From Chrysophaeum taylorii (taxonomy: Eukaryota; Sar; Pelagophyceae; Pelagomonadales; Pelagomonadaceae), in assembly GCA_029834535.1 (NCBI GenBank), contig JAQMWT010000360.1, forward strand, positions 62,001-126,000: a stretch of DNA of 64,000 bases, in the 5' to 3' direction. How positions within the stretch are numbered: position 1 is the stretch's first letter; every line of letters starts with the position of its first letter. The notes below the pieces were generated by a model. The model was not told the origin of the DNA and ran no database searches. It saw only the letters and a list, made by a program, of their open reading frames with translations. Below, in pieces: positions 1 through 9,000 of this stretch. A program made the position numbers and the translations under genes.

Positions 1-2231
1 CGCTCCTGGCGTTCGCCGAGGCGATCGAGCGTCGCGCTAAAGGTCAAGCCCAAGTCGCCGACGTCGCCGTCGTAGGTTTGGAGGAACTTGAGGTTCTTGT
101 GGAGCTCGGGGTCGAGGTCTTTCAACTCGTCGAGGAGTCCGAAGAAGTTGTAGTCGGCGGTAATTATGAATCTCAGGAAGGATCTGTTGAAGCGAGGTTG
201 AACCGGAATAGATTCAGAAATGGCTTTTCCTAAGACCCGGCCAACAAAGTCGAAGAGCCGCAAATAAGAGTTGGGGTGGATGACGTCGGCGTCGGGGTTT
301 GGATACAAAAGACCCTCGGCACACGATTTGAAGAGGCCAAACTCCTGGGCGAAGGCTGCCTTGCAGACCTCGACGACCAACTCTTTCCATAAACCGCCCG
401 AGTCGATCCCCGATTCCACGTTACCCATCGAGTCGACGAAGTGGACCACGATCCGGGTGTGCCGCATATCGTCGATTCTCGCAAGCTGTTCGAGTCCGTC
501 CTCCAAGACGCGCTCGCGACGAATCCGGATATTCTTCTTCGCGGAGGTTCTCTTGGCATCGGCCGCGACCAGTTCGGCGCGGTCGCGAAACGGAACGCAT
601 TGCGGCATCTCGCGGCACACTCTTGTGGCGCGGTCTGTTTTCCTCTTGAGCTCTTGTAGCAAGGTCTCGGTCTCGGCGACAACCCAGTCCTCGGGGAGGG
701 CGATGGGTCTTCGGCGCGACCGGAGGTCGCGGAGGAGCCGGAACGCGTGCGCCCCGTCTCGCGACTCGCGTTTCCAGCACGAATCGAAGAGTGGCTGCTT
801 GAGCATCAGCACGAGGCGCCGGAGTTGGAAGGGGGCAACGTGCGTCTTCTCGTCCAACTCGTCGTCGTCGACACCCAGGAGACCGTGCCGGAGCACCAAG
901 GTAAGGACGATCAGAATAGGGTCGTCCAGCCGAGCCGACGCCGACGCGAACAAGGCGCGCGCGACCTCGAACCTATGAAAGGCCAGGCAAGTGAGCGCCT
1001 CGAACCGTCGTCGCGAGGAGGCTGCGAGCAGCAAAGGAGCGACCAGCCGACAAAACAGCCGCACGTCATCATCGTGCGGCGCCGCCGGCGTCCTGCTTTT
1101 CCGACCTCGTAGTAGTCGCGGCTCGGGTGGTTTGTTCGTCGCGGGCATCATCATCGTCGTCTCCTCGCGCGCCCAGCCCAGCAATTCGGCCACGAAGGAT
1201 CGTCGCTTCTTGGCCACGACGACAGCCGTAGCAGTCTTGAGGGCCTTTTGGGCCCTGTCGTCCTCGGGGGTCGGAGGGTCGGTCTCGGCGCGGCGAGGCA
1301 CGAGGGCTTCCACGAACCGCGACAGGAGCCCGGGCTCGACGAGCCTCGAAATCTTCGCGACGAGCTTGTCCGGCGCCACCGCCGGGACCTTGGCCCCGGC
1401 CCTCGTCTCCCAGCACACCACTTTCTCGTCCCCCAACAGCTTGTCGAGTGGAATCTTCGGAAATAGACGGATCGCGACCTCCGCGAGGACGCGAGGGTCT
1501 TCTACGACCGAGGCCGCGTTCGCGAGCGCGATTGCCGCGAGCAGCGGCGCTTCTGGCGCCGGAAGAACGACAACGTGTTCTGCGAGTTCGCGTGGGGGCG
1601 ACTCCCAGGGAATCAAAGCAAGAACCCCCGGCGCCGCCGAGAACTTGAGGGCCACCCGCGCGCACGGATTCGCCGCGACAAACTCGACGTTATTCCACGA
1701 ATTCGGAACCCCCCCGACCTTTTCGGCCACAAGCTCCGCTTCCGAGCGAGTGATGCCAACCTTTTCCACAGTCTCGAGGAGCGCGTACTCGCCCTCCAGG
1801 GCCCCGAGCCAACAGAGCCTCGCGAACCGCGACCAAAACGGCGGAAAATTCGCGCCCCTCCTTTCCGCGACGCCTAGCGTCGCGCAGCATCGCTGCAACA
1901 GCTTGGGGTCGTCGGCGGCTCTGGCGGCGAAGAATCCACAAGCTCCATACCCCGCCACCCGCGCGACCTCCACCGCCGTCGCCTCGGGCACCACAAACTT
2001 CGTCGACAGCAACGCCCCCACCTTATCGATGTCATCGAGCTTGCGGTTCGCGGCTTCGACAGCTTGGCGCCGCGACACGCGCCGGCACACGCCGCCGCGC
2101 ACCACGGCGCCGATCCGCACGGCCGCCGCGCCCTGCGCCGCACCCCGCACCCGCTCCTCCCGCAACCGCCGAGCTTCCCCAACCACCACATCCGTCGTCC
2201 GCCTGCTGCTCTCAAACCGCTCCTCCCACAT
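1..2231 (-). CDS. HECT-type E3 ubiquitin ligase, UBE3B-like (3' part outside window)
   Basis: One open frame of 743 codons runs from an ATG at 2231, preceded in frame by a stop two codons upstream, to the window edge. Residues 40-50 (I-G-A-V-V-R-G-G-V-C-R) match an IQ calmodulin-binding motif except that its Gln is Gly; UBE3B has an IQ motif in the same N-terminal place. From about residue 560 the sequence reads as the N-lobe of a HECT domain: RIVVHFVDSMG, GIDSGGLWKE, LLYPNP, YLRLFDFVGRVLGKA and YDGDVGDLGLTF occur in family order. HECT ligases take ubiquitin from an E2 onto a C-lobe cysteine and pass it to substrates. That cysteine would lie beyond base 1 and cannot be checked. The middle (residues 60-500) is helical and Ala/Leu-rich with no domain I recognise. 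UBE3B is favoured over UBE3C because of the IQ motif and the YLRLFDFVG block. Confidence 0.9.
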   Translation of the reverse strand, partial: MWEERFESSRRTTDVVVGEARRLREERVRGAAQGAAAVRIGAVVRGGVCRRVSRRQAVEAANRKLDDIDKVGALLSTKFVVPEATAVEVARVAGYGACGFFAARAADDPKLLQRCCATLGVAERRGANFPPFWSRFARLCWLGALEGEYALLETVEKVGITRSEAELVAEKVGGVPNSWNNVEFVAANPCARVALKFSAAPGVLALIPWESPPRELAEHVVVLPAPEAPLLAAIALANAASVVEDPRVLAEVAIRLFPKIPLDKLLGDEKVVCWETRAGAKVPAVAPDKLVAKISRLVEPGLLSRFVEALVPRRAETDPPTPEDDRAQKALKTATAVVVAKKRRSFVAELLGWAREETTMMMPATNKPPEPRLLRGRKSRTPAAPHDDDVRLFCRLVAPLLLAASSRRRFEALTCLAFHRFEVARALFASASARLDDPILIVLTLVLRHGLLGVDDDELDEKTHVAPFQLRRLVLMLKQPLFDSCWKRESRDGAHAFRLLRDLRSRRRPIALPEDWVVAETETLLQELKRKTDRATRVCREMPQCVPFRDRAELVAADAKRTSAKKNIRIRRERVLEDGLEQLARIDDMRHTRIVVHFVDSMGNVESGIDSGGLWKELVVEVCKAAFAQEFGLFKSCAEGLLYPNPDADVIHPNSYLRLFDFVGRVLGKAISESIPVQPRFNRSFLRFIITADYNFFGLLDELKDLDPELHKNLKFLQTYDGDVGDLGLTFSATLDRLGERQE

Positions 2232-2528
2232 CTTCTACACACAACAGACTAACTCGAGGGTAAGCGACTATTGTATTGTTTTTGGCGCAGCGACTTGGCG
2301 TACTACAGGCGATTATTGCTGGTTGCGCACGACCCCATTCTTCTTCTTCTTCTTCTTCTTCACGGCGATGAGGCCGGCCGGCCGGCCGCCGCCGATTTGT
2401 CTGCTTTACGAGGGGAGAGGAGGGATGATCGCATCGCGAGGTTGTGTGTGTTATTATTATTATCACGTATAATAAAATTTTGTGGAGAACAGAAGGACGG
2501 CCTTGGTGGAGTCAGATATGATAGTAAC
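2232..2528. other. Intergenic stretch between HECT gene start and next gene's stop
   Basis: A (TTC)n run near 2340-2362 and an AT-rich patch near 2450-2480 with AATAAAA. No convincing coding sequence. It should hold the promoter of the HECT gene and the 3' end of the small gene at 2529-2813, both on the minus strand. Confidence 0.4.
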
Positions 2529-2813
2529 TTATCGCTGATAATCGAGGACGTCGATCCGTTGCTTCTTCTCGGCGATCTGAGCCTCGATGCCGTCGACGAT
2601 CCCCTTGAAGGAGCCGAAGACGCGGGACACCTCGTTCTGGTCGCCGATCGCCAGCGCGTCGTATATCTGGAGGCCCATGTCCTTCTTCGTCCCTTTTATC
2701 TTCGACTGGAGAAAGGTGATTTCCGCCTGGAGCTTGGCCTTCTCGGCGGCGACCTGAGCCTGCGTCGCGGCGGCCGAAGCCCCCGACTTGAACGAATTCC
2801 ACATCTCCTCCAT
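2529..2813 (-). CDS. Small coiled-coil protein, 94 aa, function unknown
   Basis: ATG to TAA, 94 residues. Residues 1-20 (starting MEEMWNSFKSG) are followed by an Ala/Gln/Lys-rich helix with heptad spacing at about 20-45, the block GLQIYDALAIGD at about 47-58, and a second helix ending near EKKQRIDVL. No signal peptide or membrane segment. The composition suggests a soluble coiled-coil adaptor. The pattern looks like small uncharacterised proteins I associate with algae and oomycetes, but I cannot name a family. It is divergent from the dehydrogenase at 2844, with only 30 bases between the two start codons. The long plus-strand frame overlapping it (2271-2843) is treated as antisense shadow because it begins without a plausible start and has no domain. 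Confidence 0.65.
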   Translation of the reverse strand: MEEMWNSFKSGASAAATQAQVAAEKAKLQAEITFLQSKIKGTKKDMGLQIYDALAIGDQNEVSRVFGSFKGIVDGIEAQIAEKKQRIDVLDYQR

Positions 2814-2843
2814 ATATACGACAACGACACTTACTTACCCTTG

Positions 2844-3692
2844 ATGTTTCGGCGGCTCCGGTGGATATTTTTCGGCCTCTGCGATGAGCTCGCGCACAAC
2901 CTCCTTCCGTCGCAACAGATCTGCGACGTGCCCCCGAAGCGCGTGCTCGTGACCGGGGGAACGAGCGGGATCGGCGAAGCGACGTGCCGTCGCCTCGGCG
3001 CCAATGCCATCGTCGGCGGCAGGAACATGACGCGCGCGCGCGAGATCGCCTCGGAGATCGGAGCATCTTGCGTTCGCGTCGACTTGTCGAGCCCCGCGGC
3101 CGCCGTCGCCTCGGCACGCCGTGCGAGAGCCTTTCATCCCGACGTCTTGGTGAACAACGCGGCGGTCATGGGAAAATCGAGGTCCGAAACGATGCGCGTC
3201 AACGTCGTCGCCACGGCCGCATTCACCCGTGCCCTCGGCGCGCCGGTGGTCGTCAACGTCGGCAGCTCCTCGCACCTCCGGGCCCAGCGGTTCACAGACC
3301 CGAAACTTCTGGCGGACGACACCAAGGACGACCTCCGAGCTTACGCGGCTTCCAAGCTTTGCTTGATGCACTACTCCCAGTTGCTGAGAGAAGAGGGCGT
3401 CTGCGTGCGGGACTGCCACCCCGGCATCGTCTGGACACCCATGCTCAAAGAGTACCTCCGGTACCCCAACCTCGTCGAGGCGACGGGTCTCCGGCGCTTG
3501 TTGTTCAAACACCCCGCGGCCGCCGCTACTTCGCTCCTCACCGCCGCCTTCCTGCCGAACAACCTGACCGGATACGTCGTCCACAACCGCCTCCAACCCC
3601 CCACATCCCTTCGCATCTCGCCCGCGGTCCACGATCCGAAGGCGATCGCCTGGACGAAGGAGAATATCTTAAAAGAAATATACACCACCTAA
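2844..3692 (+). CDS. Short-chain dehydrogenase/reductase, retinol-dehydrogenase/WWOX-like
   Basis: A 282-residue protein from the ATG at 2844; the frame is open further upstream, but homology begins just after this Met. Visible SDR motifs: the dinucleotide-binding glycine motif TGGTSGIGEA, NNAAVMG at the end of beta-4, VNVGSSSH with the catalytic serine region, and YAASKLC containing the Y-x3-K pair, followed by CHPGIVWTPM, the PG motif usual in the retinol-dehydrogenase-like group. Such enzymes oxidise or reduce alcohols and carbonyls with NAD(P)(H); the substrate cannot be told from sequence. The N-terminus (MFRRLRWIFFGLCDELAHNLL) is amphipathic and may be a weak membrane anchor or targeting peptide. 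It shares a ~30-bp divergent intergenic gap with the small coiled-coil gene. Confidence 0.88.
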   Translation: MFRRLRWIFFGLCDELAHNLLPSQQICDVPPKRVLVTGGTSGIGEATCRRLGANAIVGGRNMTRAREIASEIGASCVRVDLSSPAAAVASARRARAFHPDVLVNNAAVMGKSRSETMRVNVVATAAFTRALGAPVVVNVGSSSHLRAQRFTDPKLLADDTKDDLRAYAASKLCLMHYSQLLREEGVCVRDCHPGIVWTPMLKEYLRYPNLVEATGLRRLLFKHPAAAATSLLTAAFLPNNLTGYVVHNRLQPPTSLRISPAVHDPKAIAWTKENILKEIYTT

Positions 3693-3939
3693 CAATCGTG
3701 CGGTCGGCGTTTCGAGGCTTGGCCCTTGAGCACGCTCCCCGTCGTCGTCCCTCCTCGTACTCTCCAGATCAGTCTTTTGGTCGGAGGACTCCCTCCCCGG
3801 CATCGAATCGAACCTCATTTTATCGCGCCACACACAGCGTTGCTCTCGGAGTACCAAACATCTCGTGGATCATGGCTCGCCGCAAGCCGATAAGCAAGCA
3901 AGGTGCGGCGATCGAGGCTGGGAAGTTCTTTGCGACGTG

Positions 3940-3972
<33 letters not shown>

Positions 3973-4102
3973 CTACGCTCTTATCCACGCGCTAACTGTT
4001 AACGCACGCACTTTTCTTCTGGGAAAAGAGCTCGACCCTCAGGGATGACGCCTCACAACTCCGTCTTTACGTACTCTTGCTATAAGTGTCGTCGGCGAGA
4101 GT

Positions 4103-4267
4103 ATGCTGGAGCAGCAGTTCGAAGCAGAGCACGACCGCGTCATGTCCCCCGCATGGTGGTGGTCCGGGATTGGCGCCGATCTGTGGTTAAACGGCACCAT
4201 GGCAAGCACCAAGGTAGGTAGAGATGCCGATGGGCGAGACGACGACAATCATCAGAATGACGATTGA
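4103..4267 (+). CDS. Possible small ORF or first exon, 54 aa
   Basis: An ATG-started frame (MLEQQFEAEHDRVMSPAWWW...) uses codons like the flanking genes and is more protein-like than its antisense frame. After the codons for MASTK there is a donor-like AAG|GTAGGTAGAG and an acceptor-like CATCAG about 45 bases on, so this may be a first exon rather than a 54-residue protein. No family recognised. It competes for the locus with membrane-type minus-strand ORFs. Confidence 0.2.
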   Translation: MLEQQFEAEHDRVMSPAWWWSGIGADLWLNGTMASTKVGRDADGRDDDNHQNDD

Positions 4268-4304
4268 TGAGACTTGCAACCAATCATTAGCGCGACTTGG
4301 CGCA

Positions 4305-4538
4305 TCAAAAGTATACGGCAAGGCGCTCCTTGAACGCGGTCGCGAGAAGCACCATATCACTCCAAGTAGTAGTAGTACGAGAGGTGTATGGCGCACACCC
4401 TCGAAGGAAAAACCGCAAACAGCAAAGAGAGAGAATCTCGTAGCTGATCCCGTGCGGGGGCTCGTCCGAAGACGACTGTAACAACAGGCAACACAGCGAC
4501 AGCACCATGCCTCCCAGTAGCACGAGAACAATAATTAG
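4305..4538 (-). CDS. Possible small single-pass membrane protein, about 77 aa
   Basis: Starting at an internal Met, the frame reads MTLIIVLVLLGGMVLSLCC, a clear hydrophobic span, then a short polar segment and a Cys/Arg-rich tail. An upstream in-frame Met near 4640 would extend it to 111 residues. Another minus frame just downstream also has a hydrophobic span, so splicing is possible. No homologue recognised; hydrophobic frames arise by chance. Confidence 0.2.
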   Translation of the reverse strand, partial: LIIVLVLLGGMVLSLCCLLLQSSSDEPPHGISYEILSLCCLRFFLRGCAPYTSRTTTTWSDMVLLATAFKERLAVYF

Positions 4539-5676
4539 GGTCATATTGAGTTTGCCGTCGTCTGCAGTTGCTTGTCGTTGCCAGACATAAAGAATCAAGT
4601 AAAACCCAGCTCGAAGAAGTCGTCGTCGAAATCCGAGCAAAACAAGTCTGTGGGCGTCGCGCGGCGATACACATATATCCGCGCGCGTTCCATCATGCTC
4701 TCTACATTTAATCTCATCGCGGGGTCACCTTGATATTCGAGAGCAGGGACTTTCAAAATGTTTCATATGTAAAAAAAGAATCTTCGTGGGGGCAATGCCT
4801 TCCTTCCTTCCTTCCTTCCTTCCTTCCTTCCTTCCGTTGAAAGTGCGAAGTGGCATAACTGCTTGCCCACTTTCATCAACACTTTGGCCACAAAACGTTC
4901 GCAGAAATCAACCAACGGCCAAAAATTCGCCGAAAACACACGCATCGATCTGTACAGGTAACGAACGACGCATCGGGACAGCAACACTGCCGTCGGCGAG
5001 GCGTCATGAATTGCGGAGGGCGAAGTCAATCACAGTGATTGCTCGTTGCTATGAAGACAGCTCAGATCGTGGTGTCCCTAAATCCCACGAAACTCTAACC
5101 CCGCATTTCTCAAATCGGCAGACCACGCAAATCTCCTCCGAGCCGAGGAACCCCCGATGGCGTGCGCCGTGTGCTGTCGGAAGGCACGCGTAAAATCAAC
5201 ACCCCTCCGTGTAGCGACGGGTGTGGGATGATTTGTAATGCACTTGGCGACGGGTTCGCGAAAATTCGATGGGATCGAACACCCACGACTCATAGGGATA
5301 ATAATGGCGAGCAACAAGAACCTTCTGGATTTATCAAAGAGCCATCAAGACAGACAACAAACGCGACCAGCGACAAAGGAGCATAAACAGACCAAACGGA
5401 GATGGTGACTGGCAAGGTCAAGTAGAAAAGCGCAAACAAATGAAACGCGAAATTTCGACTCAAGAGACTTAGTCGCAAGGGAAGATAACGTTCCTCTTGG
5501 CAGCGTCTCATCGACCGCCAAGGGCGGCGTCGTGTGCCCCGACAGACAAGCTGTGCTAGATGCGATACCTGGCGGACGTCTTTGGACTACTCGTACCTCG
5601 ACCAGCGCGCATCTTCAAGGAACGAGGGTATTTGTTTGTTTGTTTGTTTGTTTGTTTGTTTGTTTGTGACGCAGTT

Positions 5677-5707
<31 letters not shown>

Positions 5708-6062
5708 CCATTTCGTGTCCCGATTTTAGTTCTTTATTCACATCGAGCTGTGTTTTGGTAACTCTTAAACTTCGTCCAGCTTCTCTCTCCGTTCCGATGC
5801 TGACGTGGCTGGTACTGCGTTTTTTTTTTGTTTTCATCATTCGCGCTTCGAGTGGTGATCATGACATCTCCCCGTGGTGATGATGATTGCACGACCTAAT
5901 TGTCGTCGTCGTCGTCGTTGGTTTGGTCGTTCTGAGCACTCTGGTCTGAAACAAGAACTCAATTAGAAAAATTCAGACTTGCAGACAGCACGTATTGGCG
6001 ACGCCGACCGAACCGATCCAACGGGCGTTTTGGAAGAAGCGTAACGGTCCCATAGTGTTCAA

Positions 6063-9000
6063 ATGGAGGCGTCGTCGTCGTCGTCCTCCTCCTCCTCCTC
6101 AACGTCCTCATCAGCGGCGTCCTCGGCGTCGGATGAGTTTGAGTCTGGTGCGTCCCGTGGTGATGTGTTTTGGGTGGGCGCCCGCGTGCGCGCGTCGGCG
6201 TTGGCGTTCGGCGAGGAGTGGGCCGCGGCGCACGAGGGCGAGAAGTTCGGGGGCGTAATCACGGGGGGCGGGGAGGGGGCGTGGCGCGTAAAATATGATG
6301 ACGACGGCGAGGAGTGGGAGACGCCGGAGGGTTATTTGGAGGTGGTGGAGACGAAGCGGGCGTCGCGGGTGAACTACAACGAGCTTGTTCTGCGGCGAGC
6401 GGTCGAGGACAGGGCGAGTCGCGCGGCGCGACGCCTTAAGGAGAAGTGGGAAGAGATGCCCAAGAAGGAGAAGAAGATGAAGCGGTCGAGCACTCGGGTG
6501 GCGGCGCGCGCGAATTATTACTGCGAGGAGGAGGAGGAAGAGGAGGAGGCCGCGCACAAAAAGCGGCGGACGACGGAGGACGAAGATGCTCTTGAAGTGG
6601 AGCGCATCCTTTCGCGCGCGCGGGGCAGCGCCGTCGAGTGGAAAAAGGTCATGTCGAAGATGAACACGAAGCACGTGACGAATGGGAGCGTCTGGGCGCA
6701 GGAGGACGCGGAGAAAGAGGAGGAGGAGGAGCGGTTTCTGATCAAGTGGAAGCGGCTGAGCTATCTTCACGTGTCGTGGGAGTCCGAGGTGGATCTGAGA
6801 GAGCAAATTGGCGAGCAGGAGACGAAGCGCGCGATGACCCACCTCTCGAAACGCAACTTTGTGGAGTCGATGGTACCCGCGGACAGCGTGGACGCCGCGA
6901 CGACGGAGGTGGAACGCGTGCTGGACGTCGAGACGGACGAGGGAGTTTGGGTATCCGGGTTGAAGAAGGCGCCCTGGGCAGCAGCAGCAGCAGCAGCAGC
7001 AGAGGTTGATCCGCTGTCGGTGATCAAGGCCAAGGTGCTGACCGTCAAGTGGCGCGGGCTCGGGTACTCGGAGGCGAGCGACGAAGTAGTGGAGGATCTC
7101 GACGACGATGACGATCTGCAAACGGCGGTCGCGTCGTGCTGCCGGAGGTACTTTCCCGCGAAGAAGAAGAAGAAGCGCAAAGGGGCGTTGTTGTTGCGGG
7201 GGTCGAACAAGGCGCGGCGCGAGGAGGTGAAGGATGCCGTGCCGCGGACGCCGTGTCGCGGCGGAGGCCTGGAACTCCGGGACTATCAGGTCGAGGGAGC
7301 CGCGTGGCTGAGCTTCAACATGCTCCAGAAACGCAACTGCATCTTGGCCGACGAGATGGGGTTGGGTAAAACGGTTCAGACGGTGACGCTCGTGCGCGTC
7401 GCAAAGGAGCAAGCATGCTTCCGCAACCCCGCGCTGGTGGTGGCGCCGCTGTCGACCTTACCCCACTGGCAGCGCGAGTTTTCCCGCTGGAGCTCTTTGG
7501 ACGTCGCGGCGTACCACGGGTCGGCGGCCGACCGCGCCATTTGCGAGAAGAACGATATTTTGGTGAGAGGGGGTCGCGCGTCGGTGGACGTCGTCTTGAC
7601 AACCTACGAACAGCTCCTGTTGTCCACCACCTTGGACAAGCACAGGTGGTCGGTGGTCGTGGTGGACGAGGCGCACCGGCTGAAGAACCCTAACTCGCGC
7701 CTCTACAAGACGTTGAGCGACTGGGATTCGTCGTCGTTCAAGTTGTTGCTGACGGGCACGCCGCTTCAGAACGACGTCCAGGAGCTCTGGAGTCTCCTGT
7801 CGTTCTGCGATCCCCACAAATTCTCGGACGCGGAGGACTTCGCGGCGCGGTACTCGAACCTCTCCTCGGAGGAAGAAGAAGAAAAAGGAGGAGGGTCGCT
7901 CGGGTCGTTGTTGGAGGTCATGCAACCCTACGTCCTTCGTCGCGAGAAGGCGCACGTCGAGGAGAAGGTGCCTCCGAAATCAGAAATCGTCGTCGACGTC
8001 GCGCTCTCGGCGACGCAGCGCCGGTACTACAAGGCTCTCTACGAACGGAACGCGAGCGCCCTCGTCGTCGAATCCGAGACGACGACGGCGGCGGCGGCGT
8101 CGAAAAGAAGGAGCCCGGGGCTCGCGAACCTGGCCATGGAGCTCCGGAAGTGTTGCAATCACCCGTACCTGCTCGAGGGCGTCGAGGGCGACGAGCTCGT
8201 CGGCGCGTGCGGCAAGCTCCAGTTTCTCGACAAGTTGCTCCCGCGGCTCCGCGACCAGAAGAGTCGAGTCCTGATTTTCAGCCAGTTCACGACGATGCTC
8301 GACGTGCTGGAAGACTACCTCTCGTCTTCGGGGTTTTCGTACGGTCGGATCGACGGCCAGGTGACGGGGCGCGAGCGCCAGCGCCAGATCGACGCGATGG
8401 GCGATTTGTTCGTCATGTTGCTGAGCACGCGGGCCGGCGGGGTCGGGATAAACCTCGTCGCCGCCGACACGGTGATTATCTACGACTCGGACTGGAATCC
8501 GCAGAACGATATTCAGGCCATGGCGCGGTGCCACCGGATCGGCCAGACGAAACGAGTCACCGTCTATAGGCTGATCACGCGCGGTACCTACGAGGCTCAC
8601 ATGTACGACGTCGCCACGGCCAAGCTCAGCCTGGACCGGGCGGTTTTGGACGGGATAGCCGGACGCAAGAAGTCTCTCCTTATCGGAGACGAGGAGGAGG
8701 AGTTGTTGCTGAAACGGGGGGTCGGAGCAGCCTTCAAGGAAGAGGAGGACTTTTCCAACCAGGACATCGACGCGATTCTCGCGACGCGGACGCGCGAGGT
8801 CTCGGTTAAAGGGTCGGCCCTCGAGTCGCTCTCGACGGCGACCTTCGTCCAGCAGGAAGACCTCGACGACCCCGACTTCTGGTCCAAGACCCTCGGTCCG
8901 CTTCCCCCCAAAGCAGCAGCAGCAGCAGCAGCAGCATCAGCAGGTGCTGCGGGAACGCCGGCGAAGAAGGAGGAAAAGCGCGCGCGTCGCGCGATGATAA

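Larger units (their letters stand above)
3693..6062. other. Long gene-poor stretch with microsatellites
   Basis: About 2.4 kb between the dehydrogenase and the remodeller. It holds (AATC)n near 3939-3973, (TTCC)n near 4798-4837, (TTTG)n near 5628-5667 and (TGCC)n near 5675-5708. Two weak small-ORF candidates (4103-4267 plus, 4305-4538 minus) are listed separately. Nothing else looks coding. The last ~100 bases should include the remodeller promoter. Confidence 0.5.

Noticed and set aside
991-2472. 493-codon plus-strand frame over the HECT gene
   Set aside because: Ser/Arg/Ala-rich antisense text ending in repeat-coded F and Y runs; the minus strand has the HECT motifs.
2271-2843. N-terminal extension of the dehydrogenase frame
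   Set aside because: It overlaps the coiled-coil gene in antisense, starts in simple repeats, and SDR homology begins only after the Met at 2844.
6111-7412. 433-codon minus-strand frame over the CHD gene
   Set aside because: Antisense shadow of a GC-rich gene; Arg/Leu/His-rich with no domain, while the plus strand carries clear chromodomains and SNF2 motifs.
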